A stretch of DNA of 64,000 nucleotides from Eopsaltria australis. Its lineage: Eukaryota > Chordata > Aves > Passeriformes > Petroicidae. The position numbers were made by a program, and so were the translations under genes. The notes below the pieces were generated by a model. It did no database searches. It was given only the letters and a program-made list of their open reading frames with translations, and was not told where the DNA came from. The DNA is taken from contig JAVTVJ010001754.1 of assembly GCA_034509425.1 (NCBI GenBank), forward strand, positions 62,001-126,000. The letters run 5' to 3'. Shown piece by piece: positions 38,501 through 49,400 of the stretch; within the stretch, counting starts at the first letter, position 1; the number at the start of each line of letters is the position of its first letter.

Positions 38501-39351
38501 AATGCAATGCACACTGTGCTGAAGAAATAAGAACAAAAAGGCAGAGGAGATCCTGGTGCTGGAGGGGGTGGGAGGAAGGGTAGTGGCCAATGCAGTGGCT
38601 GAATATCCAAGTCAAGGAAACTGTGTCTGAGCTAGGAAACCAAGGGGAGAGAAGGCATGGTGAGGATAAAAATGTGGGAGAAGAGCCAAGAGAAAGACTG
38701 AGAAGCTTGCACATCAGTATTGCAGGGAAATCTGCACTGCTGCAGTTGCCATACACTGCCCAGTGTCACAGAACAGTACCTTGGGGTGATCCTTGCCTAA
38801 GCCAGATCTAATGGCTGCAGAGGTACTGCAGTGACAGTACATATGTTGGGGATGATAAATCCAGGATGTCTCTGAAGTGACTGCGTATGAAGCAAAGAGA
38901 ATTGCTGAGAAAATAATGGGAAACACAAAGGTTATAAGAATGCGGGAGAATATGACAAAGCGGGGAAGCTGAAGGCCCTTTCAGGGAGCTGGTGCAGGAT
39001 GTGGCTATCAGTGGCTGGATGGGAGGAAGAGGCAGCAAAGGGATTGTCACAGCTGAGCAGCCAGTGGGACATCTCAGCATCCTTTATACTCTGCATACAA
39101 CCAATATCCAAATTCTATTTTCTCCTTGTTCTGCAGAGTTTCTGTGAACTCAGGGACAGCACACAGTAACATAAGGACTTACTGTTCTAACCAACATAAG
39201 TGTTGCTAAAATGATGATCTGAGGTTAGGCTATGCTCCAAAATTGCAGAACTGTAAAGCAGAGAGGGGTGAAAGAAAAAAAGTTTCTTTTGTCAGCTCTC
39301 CCGCTAAAATCTCAGAGAACAGCATGTCAGAAGAAGGACTGTCAAGTCTGT

Positions 39352-39886
39352 GGTGGTAGTTTCAAAGCAAATCAGTGAGAGGCTCAAAGACAGAACTACA
39401 ATTTAATAGGAAAAATGTAATAATACAAAAAAACACTGACAGAGTCAGAATACAACCTGACACCCTGTTGGTCAGGGTGTTGGTAGTAGTCCACTTAGAA
39501 GGTGGTTGCAGTTCCCTGGGAGTGATAAATGTGATTCTGTTGAAGCAATGATCCTGTGAAAGGTGTAGTTCTCCTCTGAAGGTCCAGTGGTGGTGTAGAA
39601 GGGTCTGGTCTTCCTCTGGGAATCCCGTGGAAAAAGCTGCTTGTGGTGCTTCAAATCTCAGTTTATATGCAGATCGGGATACATTGGTTCCTCCCCTTGG
39701 GCGGGGCATCTCACAATGGGATAATGAGCCACTATCTGCAATGTTTGGGGTGAGTAAAGTGCTCTATCTGGCCCCAACGACCGGCCCATTAGCAAACCAT
39801 TCTGCAGCCATCAGGAACACTGCCACGCCCGGCCCCAACATCCCATGAAGATGGTGATAGAATACATACCATTGTAACCTAAGACA
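39352..39886 (-). repeat. 3' LTR of ERV-L-like provirus
   Basis: 535 bp, aligned without gaps to the 5' LTR by eye. The terminal base differs from the expected CA end. On the minus strand the purine-rich tract AAAGGGTGGA lies just before it. Confidence 0.95.
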
Positions 39887-39913
39887 TTATCCACCCTTTA
39901 TTCTATCACCATC
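39850..39913 (-). other. 15-bp perfect hairpin across PPT/LTR junction
   Basis: GATGGTGATAGAATA at 39850-39864 is the exact reverse complement of 39899-39913. The 34-nt loop (39865-39898) contains both the purine tract and the first bases of the LTR. One arm lies in the LTR, the other in internal sequence. Confidence 0.85.
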
Positions 39914-39977
39914 TATGTGATACCCAAACCAATACCCCCTTTATATATATATATACATATACATATACAATGAAACT

Positions 39978-42900
39978 TTACACACAGTTCTCACTTAAAA
40001 TTAAGTTTCCTTGTGGTACACAATGTGTTTCCCCATCTTCCTGCATTACCCACCAAGTGTAACCAGGTCCTTGGATAAAAACAACCCCGCGGATAGGTTT
40101 GCCTTTGTCTGAGGTGGGACTAATCCAAATAGTCTTTCCTAAAATACCTCTCATGTGTACCACAGGGACTCTGTCTCCATCCACTGTGTGCTAGGGTTCA
40201 GACTGGGCAGGACCAGCTCGATTGATGGAGCCTCGTGTGTTGACCATCCAGGTGGTCTTTGCTAAGTTCACTTCCCAATTTTTGAAGGTCCCCCTGCCAA
40301 GTGCCTTCAGGGTGGTCTTAAGCAGTCCGTTGCACCGTTCAACTTTCCCGGCAGCTGGTGCATGATAAGGGATATGATATATCCACTTGATGCCATGTTC
40401 TCTGGCCCAGCTGTTTATAAGGCCATTCTTGAAATGGGTCCCGTCGTCTGACTCAATTCTCTCAGGGGTGCCATGTCTCCACAAGACTTGTTTTTCCAGG
40501 CTTAAGATGGTGTTTCGGGCGGTAGCATGAGGCACAGCATAGGTCTCCAACCATCCAGTGGTTGCTTCCACTATGGTCAGGATGAAGCGCTTGCCTTGGC
40601 GGGTTTGGGGAAGGGTGATGTAGTCAATTTGCCAGGCTTCCCCATACCTATACTTCGACTATCGTCCACTGTACCACAGAGGCTTCACCCGCTTGGCCTG
40701 CTTGATCATAGCGCAGGTCTCGCAGCCATGGATGACCTGTGAGATGCTGTCCATGGTCAAGTCCACCCCTCGGTCACGAGCCCATCGGTACGTTGCATCT
40801 TGTCCCTGATGACCAGAGGCATCATGGGCCCAACGAGCTAGAAATAATTCTCCCTTGTGCTGCCAGTCCAGATCCACCTGTGATACTCTCAGTTTGGCAG
40901 CTCGGTCCACCTGCTCGTTGTTACGATGCTCTTCATTGGCCCGACTCTTGGGTACATGTGCATCCACGTGTCGAACCTTCACAGTCAGCCTCTCTACACG
41001 GGTAGCGATGTCCTGCCAAATCTCAGTGGCCCAGATGGGTTTCTCTCTGCGCTGCCAGTTGGCCTTTCTCCAGTGATTCAACCAACCCCACAAAGCGTTA
41101 GCTACCATCCAGGAGTCAGTGTAGAGATAGAGCCGAGGCCACTTCTTTCGCTCAGCAATATCCAAAGCCAGCTGGACGGCTTTAAGCTCTGCGACCTGAC
41201 TCCATCCACTTTCTCCCTCAGTAGCTTGTGCAACTCGTCGTGTGGGGCTCCATACAGCAGCTTTCCACTTCCGGTTAGCGCCCACAATTCGGCAGGAACC
41301 ATCAGTAAAGAGGGCATATCGTCTTTCACTCTCAGGTAGCTCATTATATGGTGGGGCTTCCTCTGCACGTGTCACTTGCCCCTCCTCTTCTACAGAAGAT
41401 AATCCAAAAGTCTCACCTTCAGGCCAGTTTGTTACAATTTCTGGAATCCCAGGGCGATTAGGGTTTCCTATCCGGGCTCGCTGTGTGATCAGCACAATCC
41501 ACTTGCTCCACGTGGCGTCGGTGGCATGATGTGTGGAAGGAACCTTTCCCTTGAACATCCAACCCAGCACTGGTAGTCGGGGTGCCAGAAGCAGCTGTGC
41601 TTCGGTGCCAATTACTTCCGAGGCAGCTCGAACTCCTTCATAAGCCGCAAGAATCTCTTTCTCGGTTGGGGTATAGCTGGCCTCAGATCCTTTGTATCCC
41701 CGACTCCAGAACCTAAGTGGTCGTCCTCGAGCCTCTTCAGGTCCCTTCTGCCACAGGCTCCAGGATGGACCATTCTCCCCGGCCGCAGTGTAGAGCACAT
41801 TTTTCACATCCTGTCCTGTTCTGACTGGCCCAAGGGCTACTGCATGGGCAATCTCCTGCTTAATTTGTTCAAATGCTTGTTGTTGCTCAGGACCCCACTG
41901 GAAATCATTTTTTTTCGTGTCACGAGGTAAAGAGGGCTTACAATCGTGCTGTATTCTGGGATATGCATTCTCCAAAACCCGACAGCTCCTAGAAAAGCCT
42001 GGGTTTCCTTCTTGTTCGTAGGTGGGGACATAGCAGTGATCTTGTTGACTACTTCTGTCGGGATCTGGCGATGTCCATCTTGCCACTTGACTCCTAAGAA
42101 CTGGATTTCTTGAGTGGGTCCCTTAACCTTACTTCGCTTGATGGCAAAACCAGCTCTTAGGAGAATCTGGATGATCTTCTTTCCTTTCTCAAAGACTTCT
42201 TCTGCTGTGTTCCCCCATACGATAATGTCGTCGATGTACTGCAAATGTTCTGGAGCCTCACCCTTTTGCAGTGCAGCCTGGATCAGTCCATGGCAGATGG
42301 TGGGGCTGTGCTTCCACCCCTGGGGGAGTCTGTTCCAGGTGTATTGCACGCCCCTCCAGGTGAAAGCAAACTGAGGCCTGCACTCTGCTGCCAGAGGAAT
42401 GGAGAAAAAGGCATTGGCAATATCGATGGTCGCGTACCACTTTGCTGCCTTGGATTCCAGTTCAGACTGAAGTTCCAACATGTCTGGCACAGCAGCACTC
42501 AGTGGTGGTGTGACCTCATTCAGGCCACGATAATCCACTGTCAGTCTCCATTCTCCACTGGACTTACACACTGGCCATATAGGGCTGTTAAAGGGTGAAT
42601 GAGCTTTGCTGACCATCCCTTGGCTCTCCAGTTTACAAATCATCTCGTGGATGGGAACCACAGAGTCTCTGTCTGTGCGGTACTGCCGTCGGTGCACTGT
42701 CACTGTGGCGATTGGTACCTGCTGTTCTTCAACTTCCAGCAGTCCCACAGCAGAGGGGTCGTCTGAGAGACCAGGCAAGGTATTTAGCTGTTGGATGTCT
42801 TCTGTTTCTACTGCGGCTATCCTGAAAGCCCAACGATGTCTTTTTGGGTCTTTGAAATACCCATTTCTAAGATAGTCTATGCCCAGGATGCATGGGGCCT

Positions 42901-43105
42901 CTGGGCCGGTCACGATGGGGTGTTTCTGCCACTCATTCCCAGTTAAACTCACTTCAGCTTCTAATACAGTCAGCTGCTGGGATCCTCCTGTCACCTCAGA
43001 AATAGAAATAGATTCTATTCCCACATACCTTGATGGCATCAGGATACATTGAGCGCCGGTGTCAACCAAAGCTGTGTATCTTTGTGGGTCAGATGTGCCA
43101 GGCCA
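39978..43105 (-). pseudogene. pol: ERV-L pol: protease, RT, RNase H, integrase (broken)
   Basis: In transcription order: protease with VDTGAQ near 43050-43069; RT with VDYRGL, LPQGW and YIDD (residues 278-281 of the frame from 43069); RNase H with TDGSC, Glu, TDS and VDAH (acidic residues present); integrase zinc domain with His-His-Cys-Cys; integrase core with Asp and Glu 35 residues apart (SDDGTH, GKVERCN); and a C-terminal tail to 39978. Breaks: a shift of frame in the run of eight T at 41908-41915 (plus strand) after RT, and in-frame TAG at 40659-40661 and at 40191-40193. Upstream, in the gag frame, lie further stops at 43172-43174 and 43106-43108. Catalytic motifs are mostly preserved, fitting a recent loss of function. 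Confidence 0.9.
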
Positions 43106-43351
43106 TCAGATCCACACAGTCCAATAGATCTGGTTGTCCCTTTCCTCTACCTGGCTAGAGGCAGGGCCCCTCTATTCCTGATCATGGTACACGTTGCTCT
43201 CTTCCTGTAAATATTTTCTTGAGGTCCCTTCAAGAGGATCGGTCATATCATCATTCCTATACTGTTCTGAGTTCTGTCCACAAGAGACCGGAGCAGCACT
43301 GACTCTAGGTGGGCTTCTTGTGGTAGCTGTTCCTCTTTTCAGTTCACGTAC

Positions 43352-44851
43352 TCAGGCTGCTAAGGAAGAGGTGGGTTTTCTGTCCCACTTTCTCATGTCT
43401 TCTCCATGCTCCTGAAGGAAAAACCAGAGGTTACCTCGTGGAGTGTATCTTCTTTCTCTGGCTGGGGAATGTTGGCTCTTAATAGCAGAGACCCTTGTTG
43501 GTTCTGGCGAGATGTGGTGAATTTCTTGCTTCAGCTCCTTTCTGAGTTTCTCTTCCAAGCTCCGGACGTGCTCAGCCAGCTTTGTTTCCACAGATGAGAC
43601 ATAGGTGCATAACGGGGCAGTGACAGTGTCCTCATAAATTCTTAGTTTGTTGGCCAGTACTCCCACCTTGTCCGCTCCTTCCCTCCATTGCAGTGTTGCT
43701 AGGTAACGGGAGTATATCTCTGGTCCAAGCCGTGCGAATCTCAACCACATCTGTGACATGCATTGGACATCATCTGGGTTCTTAGGGAATCTCTCATCTT
43801 CTGAGAAAATGATCTCCAGCATGGCCAATTCTCTCAGGCATTGGATACCTTGTTCCATTGTGCTCCATTTTCCTTGGTGCACCTGGAGGTCTTCTTTACA
43901 AAGGTATCTGTCTTTTACGCTTGCCAGCAGTCGCCGCCAGAGGCTGAGTGTTTCTTGGGTTTTCCTGATCCCCTGGTCAATGACCACATCCTGGGTCAGG
44001 GATCCAAGTTGCCTGGCCTCACTTTCATCTAGCATGGAGTCATTGGCTGCAGCGTCCCAGATGCGAAGAAGCCAGGTCAGGATGGATTCATTTGTCTGGC
44101 GGGTGAACTCCCTCCGTAGGTCACGCAGCTCACCCAGGGATAAAGAGCGAGTGATGATCTCTGGCTCCATCTCTTCTGCTTGGTGTGAAGGTCCAGCCTC
44201 CTCCTCATTGGTCGCTGTGTGGGCTGATTTGCTCCTGGTTTTCTTTTTCTGAAGGGGGGCAACTGCTACTGGCTTAGGCTGTTCTGGCTTGGTGATGGCT
44301 TGTGTGGAGACTCTATTGTGTTTTTTGGTCTCTTTTTCCTCCATGACAGTTTGTTTAGATATGGTGCCTGTTGTTCTGCTGCTTTTCTTGTCCTCATCCT
44401 GAGGATACTGTGCTGCATCGAGCATTGTTCTGACTCTAAGCATGGTGTACATGGTGCAGGTCATAGAGAGAAAAGAAAACAGAACTGACAGCAAGATTAT
44501 ACCATCTTTGACATCCAAAGGGAACTCAATATTTTCAAAAACTGTTGTGTCAGGTCTGAAAGGCTGAAAGAAACTATTCTCTACTCTTTCCTCTAGGGGC
44601 TGGGTGCGATTGTTGAGGAGGCCCCAGATGTAGCAGCCCACACTAGGACAAGCAAACAAAATTGAGTATATATTCCGAATGGTGTTCATTGCCTCGGAGG
44701 TTATCATGCAATAGACATAGTAAACTAATAAAGTAATTTTTATACAATACCCTAGCCTACAGAGGAGCATTACCACAGGCAGGTAGTTCTCTGTCTGTGG
44801 AAATATATATAGAGCAAGGTACAGGACACAGGTAAGTATGTCGAGTATCAT
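43352..44851 (-). CDS. gag: Intact ERV-L gag with N-terminal membrane segments
   Basis: Open from the ATG at 44849-44851 to a TGA at 43352-43354, 499 codons; the frame is open to 44878. In numbering from 44878, four hydrophobic stretches lie at about residues 10-26, 33-60, 71-88 and 126-147, long enough to span a membrane. A Lys/Gln-rich linker follows at about 165-240, then a helical capsid-like domain (about 245-440) and a Glu/Lys-rich coiled segment. No Cys-His zinc knuckle is present. The leader between primer site and ATG is only 57 nt. Gag assignment rests on its place between primer site and protease. The membrane-like N terminus is unusual for Gag. A later start is possible, but the long open frame from the first ATG favours this one. 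Confidence 0.75.
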   Translation of the reverse strand: MILDILTCVLYLALYIFPQTENYLPVVMLLCRLGYCIKITLLVYYVYCMITSEAMNTIRNIYSILFACPSVGCYIWGLLNNRTQPLEERVENSFFQPFRPDTTVFENIEFPLDVKDGIILLSVLFSFLSMTCTMYTMLRVRTMLDAAQYPQDEDKKSSRTTGTISKQTVMEEKETKKHNRVSTQAITKPEQPKPVAVAPLQKKKTRSKSAHTATNEEEAGPSHQAEEMEPEIITRSLSLGELRDLRREFTRQTNESILTWLLRIWDAAANDSMLDESEARQLGSLTQDVVIDQGIRKTQETLSLWRRLLASVKDRYLCKEDLQVHQGKWSTMEQGIQCLRELAMLEIIFSEDERFPKNPDDVQCMSQMWLRFARLGPEIYSRYLATLQWREGADKVGVLANKLRIYEDTVTAPLCTYVSSVETKLAEHVRSLEEKLRKELKQEIHHISPEPTRVSAIKSQHSPARERRYTPRGNLWFFLQEHGEDMRKWDRKPTSSLAA

Positions 44852-44908
44852 GGTGAATAGGTGGCTTCTAGAACACAAAATTGTAATTCTGACTTTCTTC
44901 AGGGCCTG

Positions 44909-44926
44909 GCCTCACGTTGGGCGCCA
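44909..44926 (-). promoter_or_regulatory. Primer binding site, Lys tRNA type
   Basis: On the minus strand TGGCGCCCAACGTGAGGC lies five bases after the LTR end. It differs at one base from the primer site complementary to tRNA-Lys(1,2) known in several retroviruses including foamy viruses. Confidence 0.85.
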
Positions 44927-44931
44927 AAAAA

Positions 44932-45466
44932 TGTGGTAGTTTGAAAGCAAATCAGTGAGAGGCTCAAAGACAGAACTACAATTTAATAGGAAAAATGTAA
45001 TAATACAAAAAAACACTGACAGAGTCAGAATACAACCTGACACCCTGTCGGTCAGGGTGTTGGTAGTAGTCCACTTAGAAGGTGGTTGCAGTTCCCTGGG
45101 AGTGATAAATGTGATTCTGTTGAAGCAATGATCCTGTGAAAGGTGTAGTTCTCCTCTGAAGGTCCAGTGGTGGTGTAGAAGGGTCTGGTCTTCCTCTGGG
45201 AATCCCGTGCAAAAAGCTGCTTGTGGTGCTTCAAATCTCAGTTTATATGCAGATCAGGATACATTGGTTCCTCCCCCTGGACGGGGCATCTCACAATGGG
45301 ATGATGAGCCACTAAGTGCAATGTTTGGGGTGAGTAAAGTGCTCTATCTGGCCCCAAGGACTGGCCTATTAGCAAACCATTCTGCAGCCATCAGGAACAC
45401 TGCCCCGCCCGGCCCCAACATCCCATGAAGATGGTGATAGAATACATACCATTGAAACCTAAGACA
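44932..45466 (-). repeat. 5' LTR of ERV-L-like provirus
   Basis: 535 bp; on the minus strand it begins TGTCTTAGG and ends CTACCACA. A TATA-like GCATATAAAC (45241-45250, minus) and ATTAAA (44982-44987, minus) are visible. It is the upstream LTR because the primer site follows it at 44926. Confidence 0.96.
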
Positions 45467-47162
45467 TCTGTATAGATGGATATCTCCCCACTTGTCTCTG
45501 CTTACCAAGGTATTTTCCTCTAGGAGGGAGACATCTTGTTGCTTCGCCCATATTCTCCTTGACCATGTTGCCAGTTCTGACACTGACAGTCATGTATTCC
45601 CATTCACCTTGCTTGTGCATAGCTTTCATCATCCTGGTCACTGCCAGCTCAGTATCACTGCCATCAATGTGACTCCTACTTCCCTCTTTTCCTCACCTGT
45701 TCTGGCTGCCCCAGACTGTCTTTGGCTGTGGTGTGCTCACTCTGCAGCTATGCTTTACAGAGTTTAATCTCTTTATGAGGTTTTTTGTCACTTCATGATG
45801 ATTACTCTACATATTTATTTTTCCACTCTTGATTCACATCCATCCAGCAAGCAGCTTGTGTGAGATATCCTCCCCATCCTCCTCAGCACATCCCAAAGGG
45901 TGATCCTGCCAACACTTCTCTTCCAGGTCCCTGTACATCGTCACTGAAACTCTACTCTTTCAAACTCCCATTACAGGTGCACAGTTACTTCCTGTTTATT
46001 TCTCCAGATACTCTTCCTTACCCCCAGATCACCAAAAAACTCCCTTCTCATTGCCAGCACCTGTGTTACATATTTCTAATTCCTCCAAAGCATAATCAAC
46101 ATCCTAGATTGATAGATGACATTTTGTCACCTCTTTTAATCCCTCTTTCTGCTTTCGTTGAACTATAACAAAAGTGAAAACTTGAATATTGAAAGTTGAA
46201 ATGTTTTCCCCTCATTATCACAGAGCTACTATTGACACCTTATATGAATAACTCAATTCATGTTCCTGACATAATGTTCAACAGCGTTTTATTGCAAAAG
46301 CCATATTCCCAAACTCATTGGACAAAAACCTTATAGCTCTAATGCCCCCAAGAGATGTGTTTTACAGAATTTTCTCTTCCGTGTTAATATGGCAACACAT
46401 TTCCAATTTTAAAATCTTTTTTAAAATTGTTTGGCCCATGTCACATTGTTTCTTTTCACATGGAAATATCACCGGAATTCTGCTGAGCAACCGGATCAGC
46501 ACAGAAATTTCTTTCTCTCTTGTACAGAAAATGACGGATACCTTCTCTACTTCTCACTGTTTTAATGAAGCAGGTTCAAAGCAAAGTACCATTTATAGAC
46601 AACAGATGACAACAGGACATTTATTTTTTAGGTTATTCATGGAAAGGGTAAGCTGTGAAAACAATTAGATTTTTAAAGTTTGTGTAAGTCAAACATTTTG
46701 TTTAGCTATAAAAATGACCACATGTTGTATGTGATGGGCAAAAATTCAATGGCCTACTTCCACAAAATGGGAAGGCAGATTTTTTACAAGGACATGTGTG
46801 AGCTGGATAGTAAACAAAGCTTTTGCTGCAGGCATATTGCTTAAAGTTAATACAATGAGGGTTAAAACTCAGCTTGTGGTTCTGACAGAAAAGAAATGTT
46901 GGTTATTACAGGCTGATTTCAGGGATTTCCATAATGCTACTTAAAGTTTTGTATATTTCCCCAATACTTAGCAGAGAGGAAAAGTGGGATTCCTGGATAG
47001 CTAATGGGAAGCATGAAGCCAAAGAAACTCGGTTTCAAGAATGAAAATAAGATCCTGGTACGAGGTTTTCTACAGAATGGATTTCATGAAGAGTAACATT
47101 GACATGCAGGTACAATGGAAAACCACATTTGCCAGATATTTTAGAATTATGGTGACTCTTAC

Positions 47163-47233
47163 CTCCCTGTTCACACAGCTGTTGTGCTAAGGCATCCTTG
47201 AATATAACTTGGCCCCTATGAGTAGCTGTAGCC
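47163..47233 (-). CDS. RELN: RELN coding exon, end of reeler domain
   Basis: Read on the minus strand this 71-nt block is bounded by an acceptor (TTCACAG) and a donor (GTAAGA). It translates to [14 protein letters not shown] followed by LAQQLCEQG, which I recognise as the reelin segment at the end of the N-terminal reeler domain. Reelin is a large secreted extracellular-matrix glycoprotein that guides neuronal migration and signals through VLDLR and ApoER2. The exon starts with the last base of a codon and ends with the first base of the next, so it joins in phase to the exon at 30407-30439. It is the most upstream RELN exon visible; the preceding one was not found up to position 64000. Recognition is from memory of the family, supported by splice sites and phase. 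Confidence 0.95.
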
Positions 47234-48734
47234 CTGTGAACATAAAAAAGACAACAAGAAATAATGTAAACTTATTTTTATATGTATATCTTTATGCATG
47301 AATAATCAAATCACTAGTCCCATTCTGCTTTCTTTCTGTGTTCTTCTTTTTGCACTCTTCTAAATTTATAGAATAATTTGCAATGATTGTTTTTTGCATA
47401 GCAAAAGAAAATTCCTAAACCAAAATGGCTGAGTTGGTAATTAAAATCACAGGGATTTAATGAAGGACATCTTTGACATATGCCTGTAGCTGCACATAAA
47501 GCTTCTATATTTGAGGTCTCAAAAGTTTTGTCTAAAGAATAATTAATTTCCATTAGTGACCCACAGCTAGAAGACCTGTAATGTACCACAAAACTTGTCA
47601 TTTTGTTTCACACATGATCAGGTAGAAATATAATGCAATGTGATTTGTTTTTCTCTTACAGAGCTCTCATGCTAACAGTGATAGTTTTACTTTCTTTCCA
47701 ATTGCTCATTTAATCCCTCTTTTCTAAATACAGTACTTCCCAGTATCAGTTTTATCTCAGAGATTTCAAAACCTTTCAGTATTTCAAGTCTGATTTCTTT
47801 CAGCTAAAGTTCTCCCAATATCTGTCTAGACTCATACACACTCTTCATACATGTTCTTTAACCTTTCTCTAATTAATATTAATGGCTCAGAATAGATCCA
47901 TGAGAAGTCCTCTAAATAGCCTCTCAGTTCAACAGTAAGATGTTGAAAGCTTCTTTATGAGTGCAGTTTCTCAGCCAGCAGTGTGCCCTCTCTAACAGAT
48001 CATGCCTAGCTTCCTTATAAAATGTCAGAAAAGACCAGAAAGGAATGGTCTGAAAATGAAAATCAAAATATATTTTTTTCTTGGCTGCTAGGCCAGTTAC
48101 CCTCAAAAGGAAGAAGAATAAAAGTAACACATCTAATACTAAATTTTTCATATACAGTGAATTGTCAGGGTGAAACCCATCTTCAAACTGTCTGAGTACA
48201 AACAGGAGTAAACGAAAGCTTCTCTGGGATCTACTTTGCTTCCTATACATTTAGGAAAGCTCTATTTACACCAATGTGTATGTCCTGAAATGCAAAACTA
48301 TGCTCACCTGATGCTCCTAGGGCTTTCAGGCACTCTTCCTCTGCCTGAGGTAGGAGGGCTGTATTGTCTTTTCCATCTTGGACTTTCAGTGGCAGATGTG
48401 AAGCTGGAGCCTTGCCTCACCTGGCAGTGACAGGATTTTGGCCACAGTCCCAGGATCACATCACCAGTGTGAGGTTTTGGTTGCAGTCCCTACCATGTGC
48501 CCCATTGAAACTATTTTAGGATTTTCAGTACTTTCATAAAATACAGCAGAACTTCATGCCATAGTTCTACATTGGCATTTCTATATCTGCTGACAAGACC
48601 AGTGCCCATGCTAAGTACAGACTAAAATAAAAACAAATACATTGCTCCAGCACATAAAGGCAAGAGAGTTGAGGCTTTAAGTTTCATTTAAAAATAGGAA
48701 TTAAAGTATTTATTAAAGCTCTGTTGTGACGAAT

Positions 48735-49400
48735 ATGCACAAAACTATGACCACTACATACATTTCTGCAATTTACCACACAGGTGTATTCAGTCACGCA
48801 ATTCAGAATTGGACCAAACAATTTCCAAAATCAAACATGTGCCCAGATTTCTTTAGAAGGACTGGATATGGTGGCTTCCTCTGGCAGCTGAAATGGCAGG
48901 GCAGCCCACAGCCAGCTTTGGGGCCAATGCAGCACCAACAGACATGTTTTGCACGTGTTTCATTGTGGGAATTTCATGTATTGAGCTTCCCTGGCTCAAC
49001 ATACAAGAAAAAGCCACACCTAAGACACAGAAGGTATTTTGTACAACAGTTCTATCCCCCAATCTTTCAGGGTGGAAGAGAGGGCTCTTTGCAGACAGTG
49101 GGAAAGAAAACTTTTATTAGCAGTGGACCAGGGCTTTCAGAGATGCTGTTTATGCAACAGCCCAGGATACAATTCAGAATGTACACAACAATGATGGCAA
49201 CCAGAGCATTCCTTTATGAGGCAGAGAAGAGCAAACTCTTGGAACACAGACCACATGCAGAGGGGAGCTTGAGTATGTGTCTGACTGCAAACAAATACCA
49301 AGTAATACCAATAATACCAAACTCTGCACTGTTCACTGGATCTCTGCATGCGTGTGAGAAAAAGGGGATTTGGGCAGAGAGCCAGCAACCAGTTGAATGA
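48735..49400 (+). CDS. Unexplained 221-codon open frame, antisense in RELN intron
   Basis: The longest open frame outside the viral elements, from ATG at 48735 to a stop at 49398-49400. I recognise no domain, signal peptide or membrane segment. The product is rich in Gln, Pro, His and aromatic residues without clear pattern. No splice site, promoter or polyadenylation signal stands out. Overlapping frames on the other strand make chance occurrence the likelier explanation. Confidence 0.12.
   Translation: MHKTMTTTYISAIYHTGVFSHAIQNWTKQFPKSNMCPDFFRRTGYGGFLWQLKWQGSPQPALGPMQHQQTCFARVSLWEFHVLSFPGSTYKKKPHLRHRRYFVQQFYPPIFQGGREGSLQTVGKKTFISSGPGLSEMLFMQQPRIQFRMYTTMMATRAFLYEAEKSKLLEHRPHAEGSLSMCLTANKYQVIPIIPNSALFTGSLHACEKKGIWAESQQPVE

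Larger units (their letters stand above)
39352..45466 (-). mobile_element. Full-length ERV-L-like provirus, sense in RELN intron
   Basis: A 6115-bp provirus on the minus strand with two 535-bp LTRs. It is bounded by a perfect 5-bp target duplication TCTGT (39347-39351 and 45467-45471). The order in transcription direction is LTR, Lys-type primer site, gag, pol (protease, RT, RNase H, integrase), polypurine tract, LTR. There is no env and no room for one, since integrase ends about 90 bp before the 3' LTR. By eye the LTRs differ at about 15 of 535 sites (2.8 percent). The gag frame is intact, while pol carries one frameshift and several stops. Lack of env, 5-bp duplication and sequence character fit the class III ERV-L type common in birds. 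It lies in the same orientation as RELN. Confidence 0.95.
30440..47162 (-). other. RELN: RELN intron, 16.7 kb
   Basis: Intron between the exons at 47163-47233 and 30407-30439. It contains a solo 1.6-kb LTR (33933-35539, antisense), a full-length ERV-L-like provirus (39352-45466, sense) and a TA/TG-rich low-complexity tract (31918-32072). Stretches 30440-31900, 32080-33930, 35540-39350 and 45470-47162 show nothing further. Confidence 0.88.
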
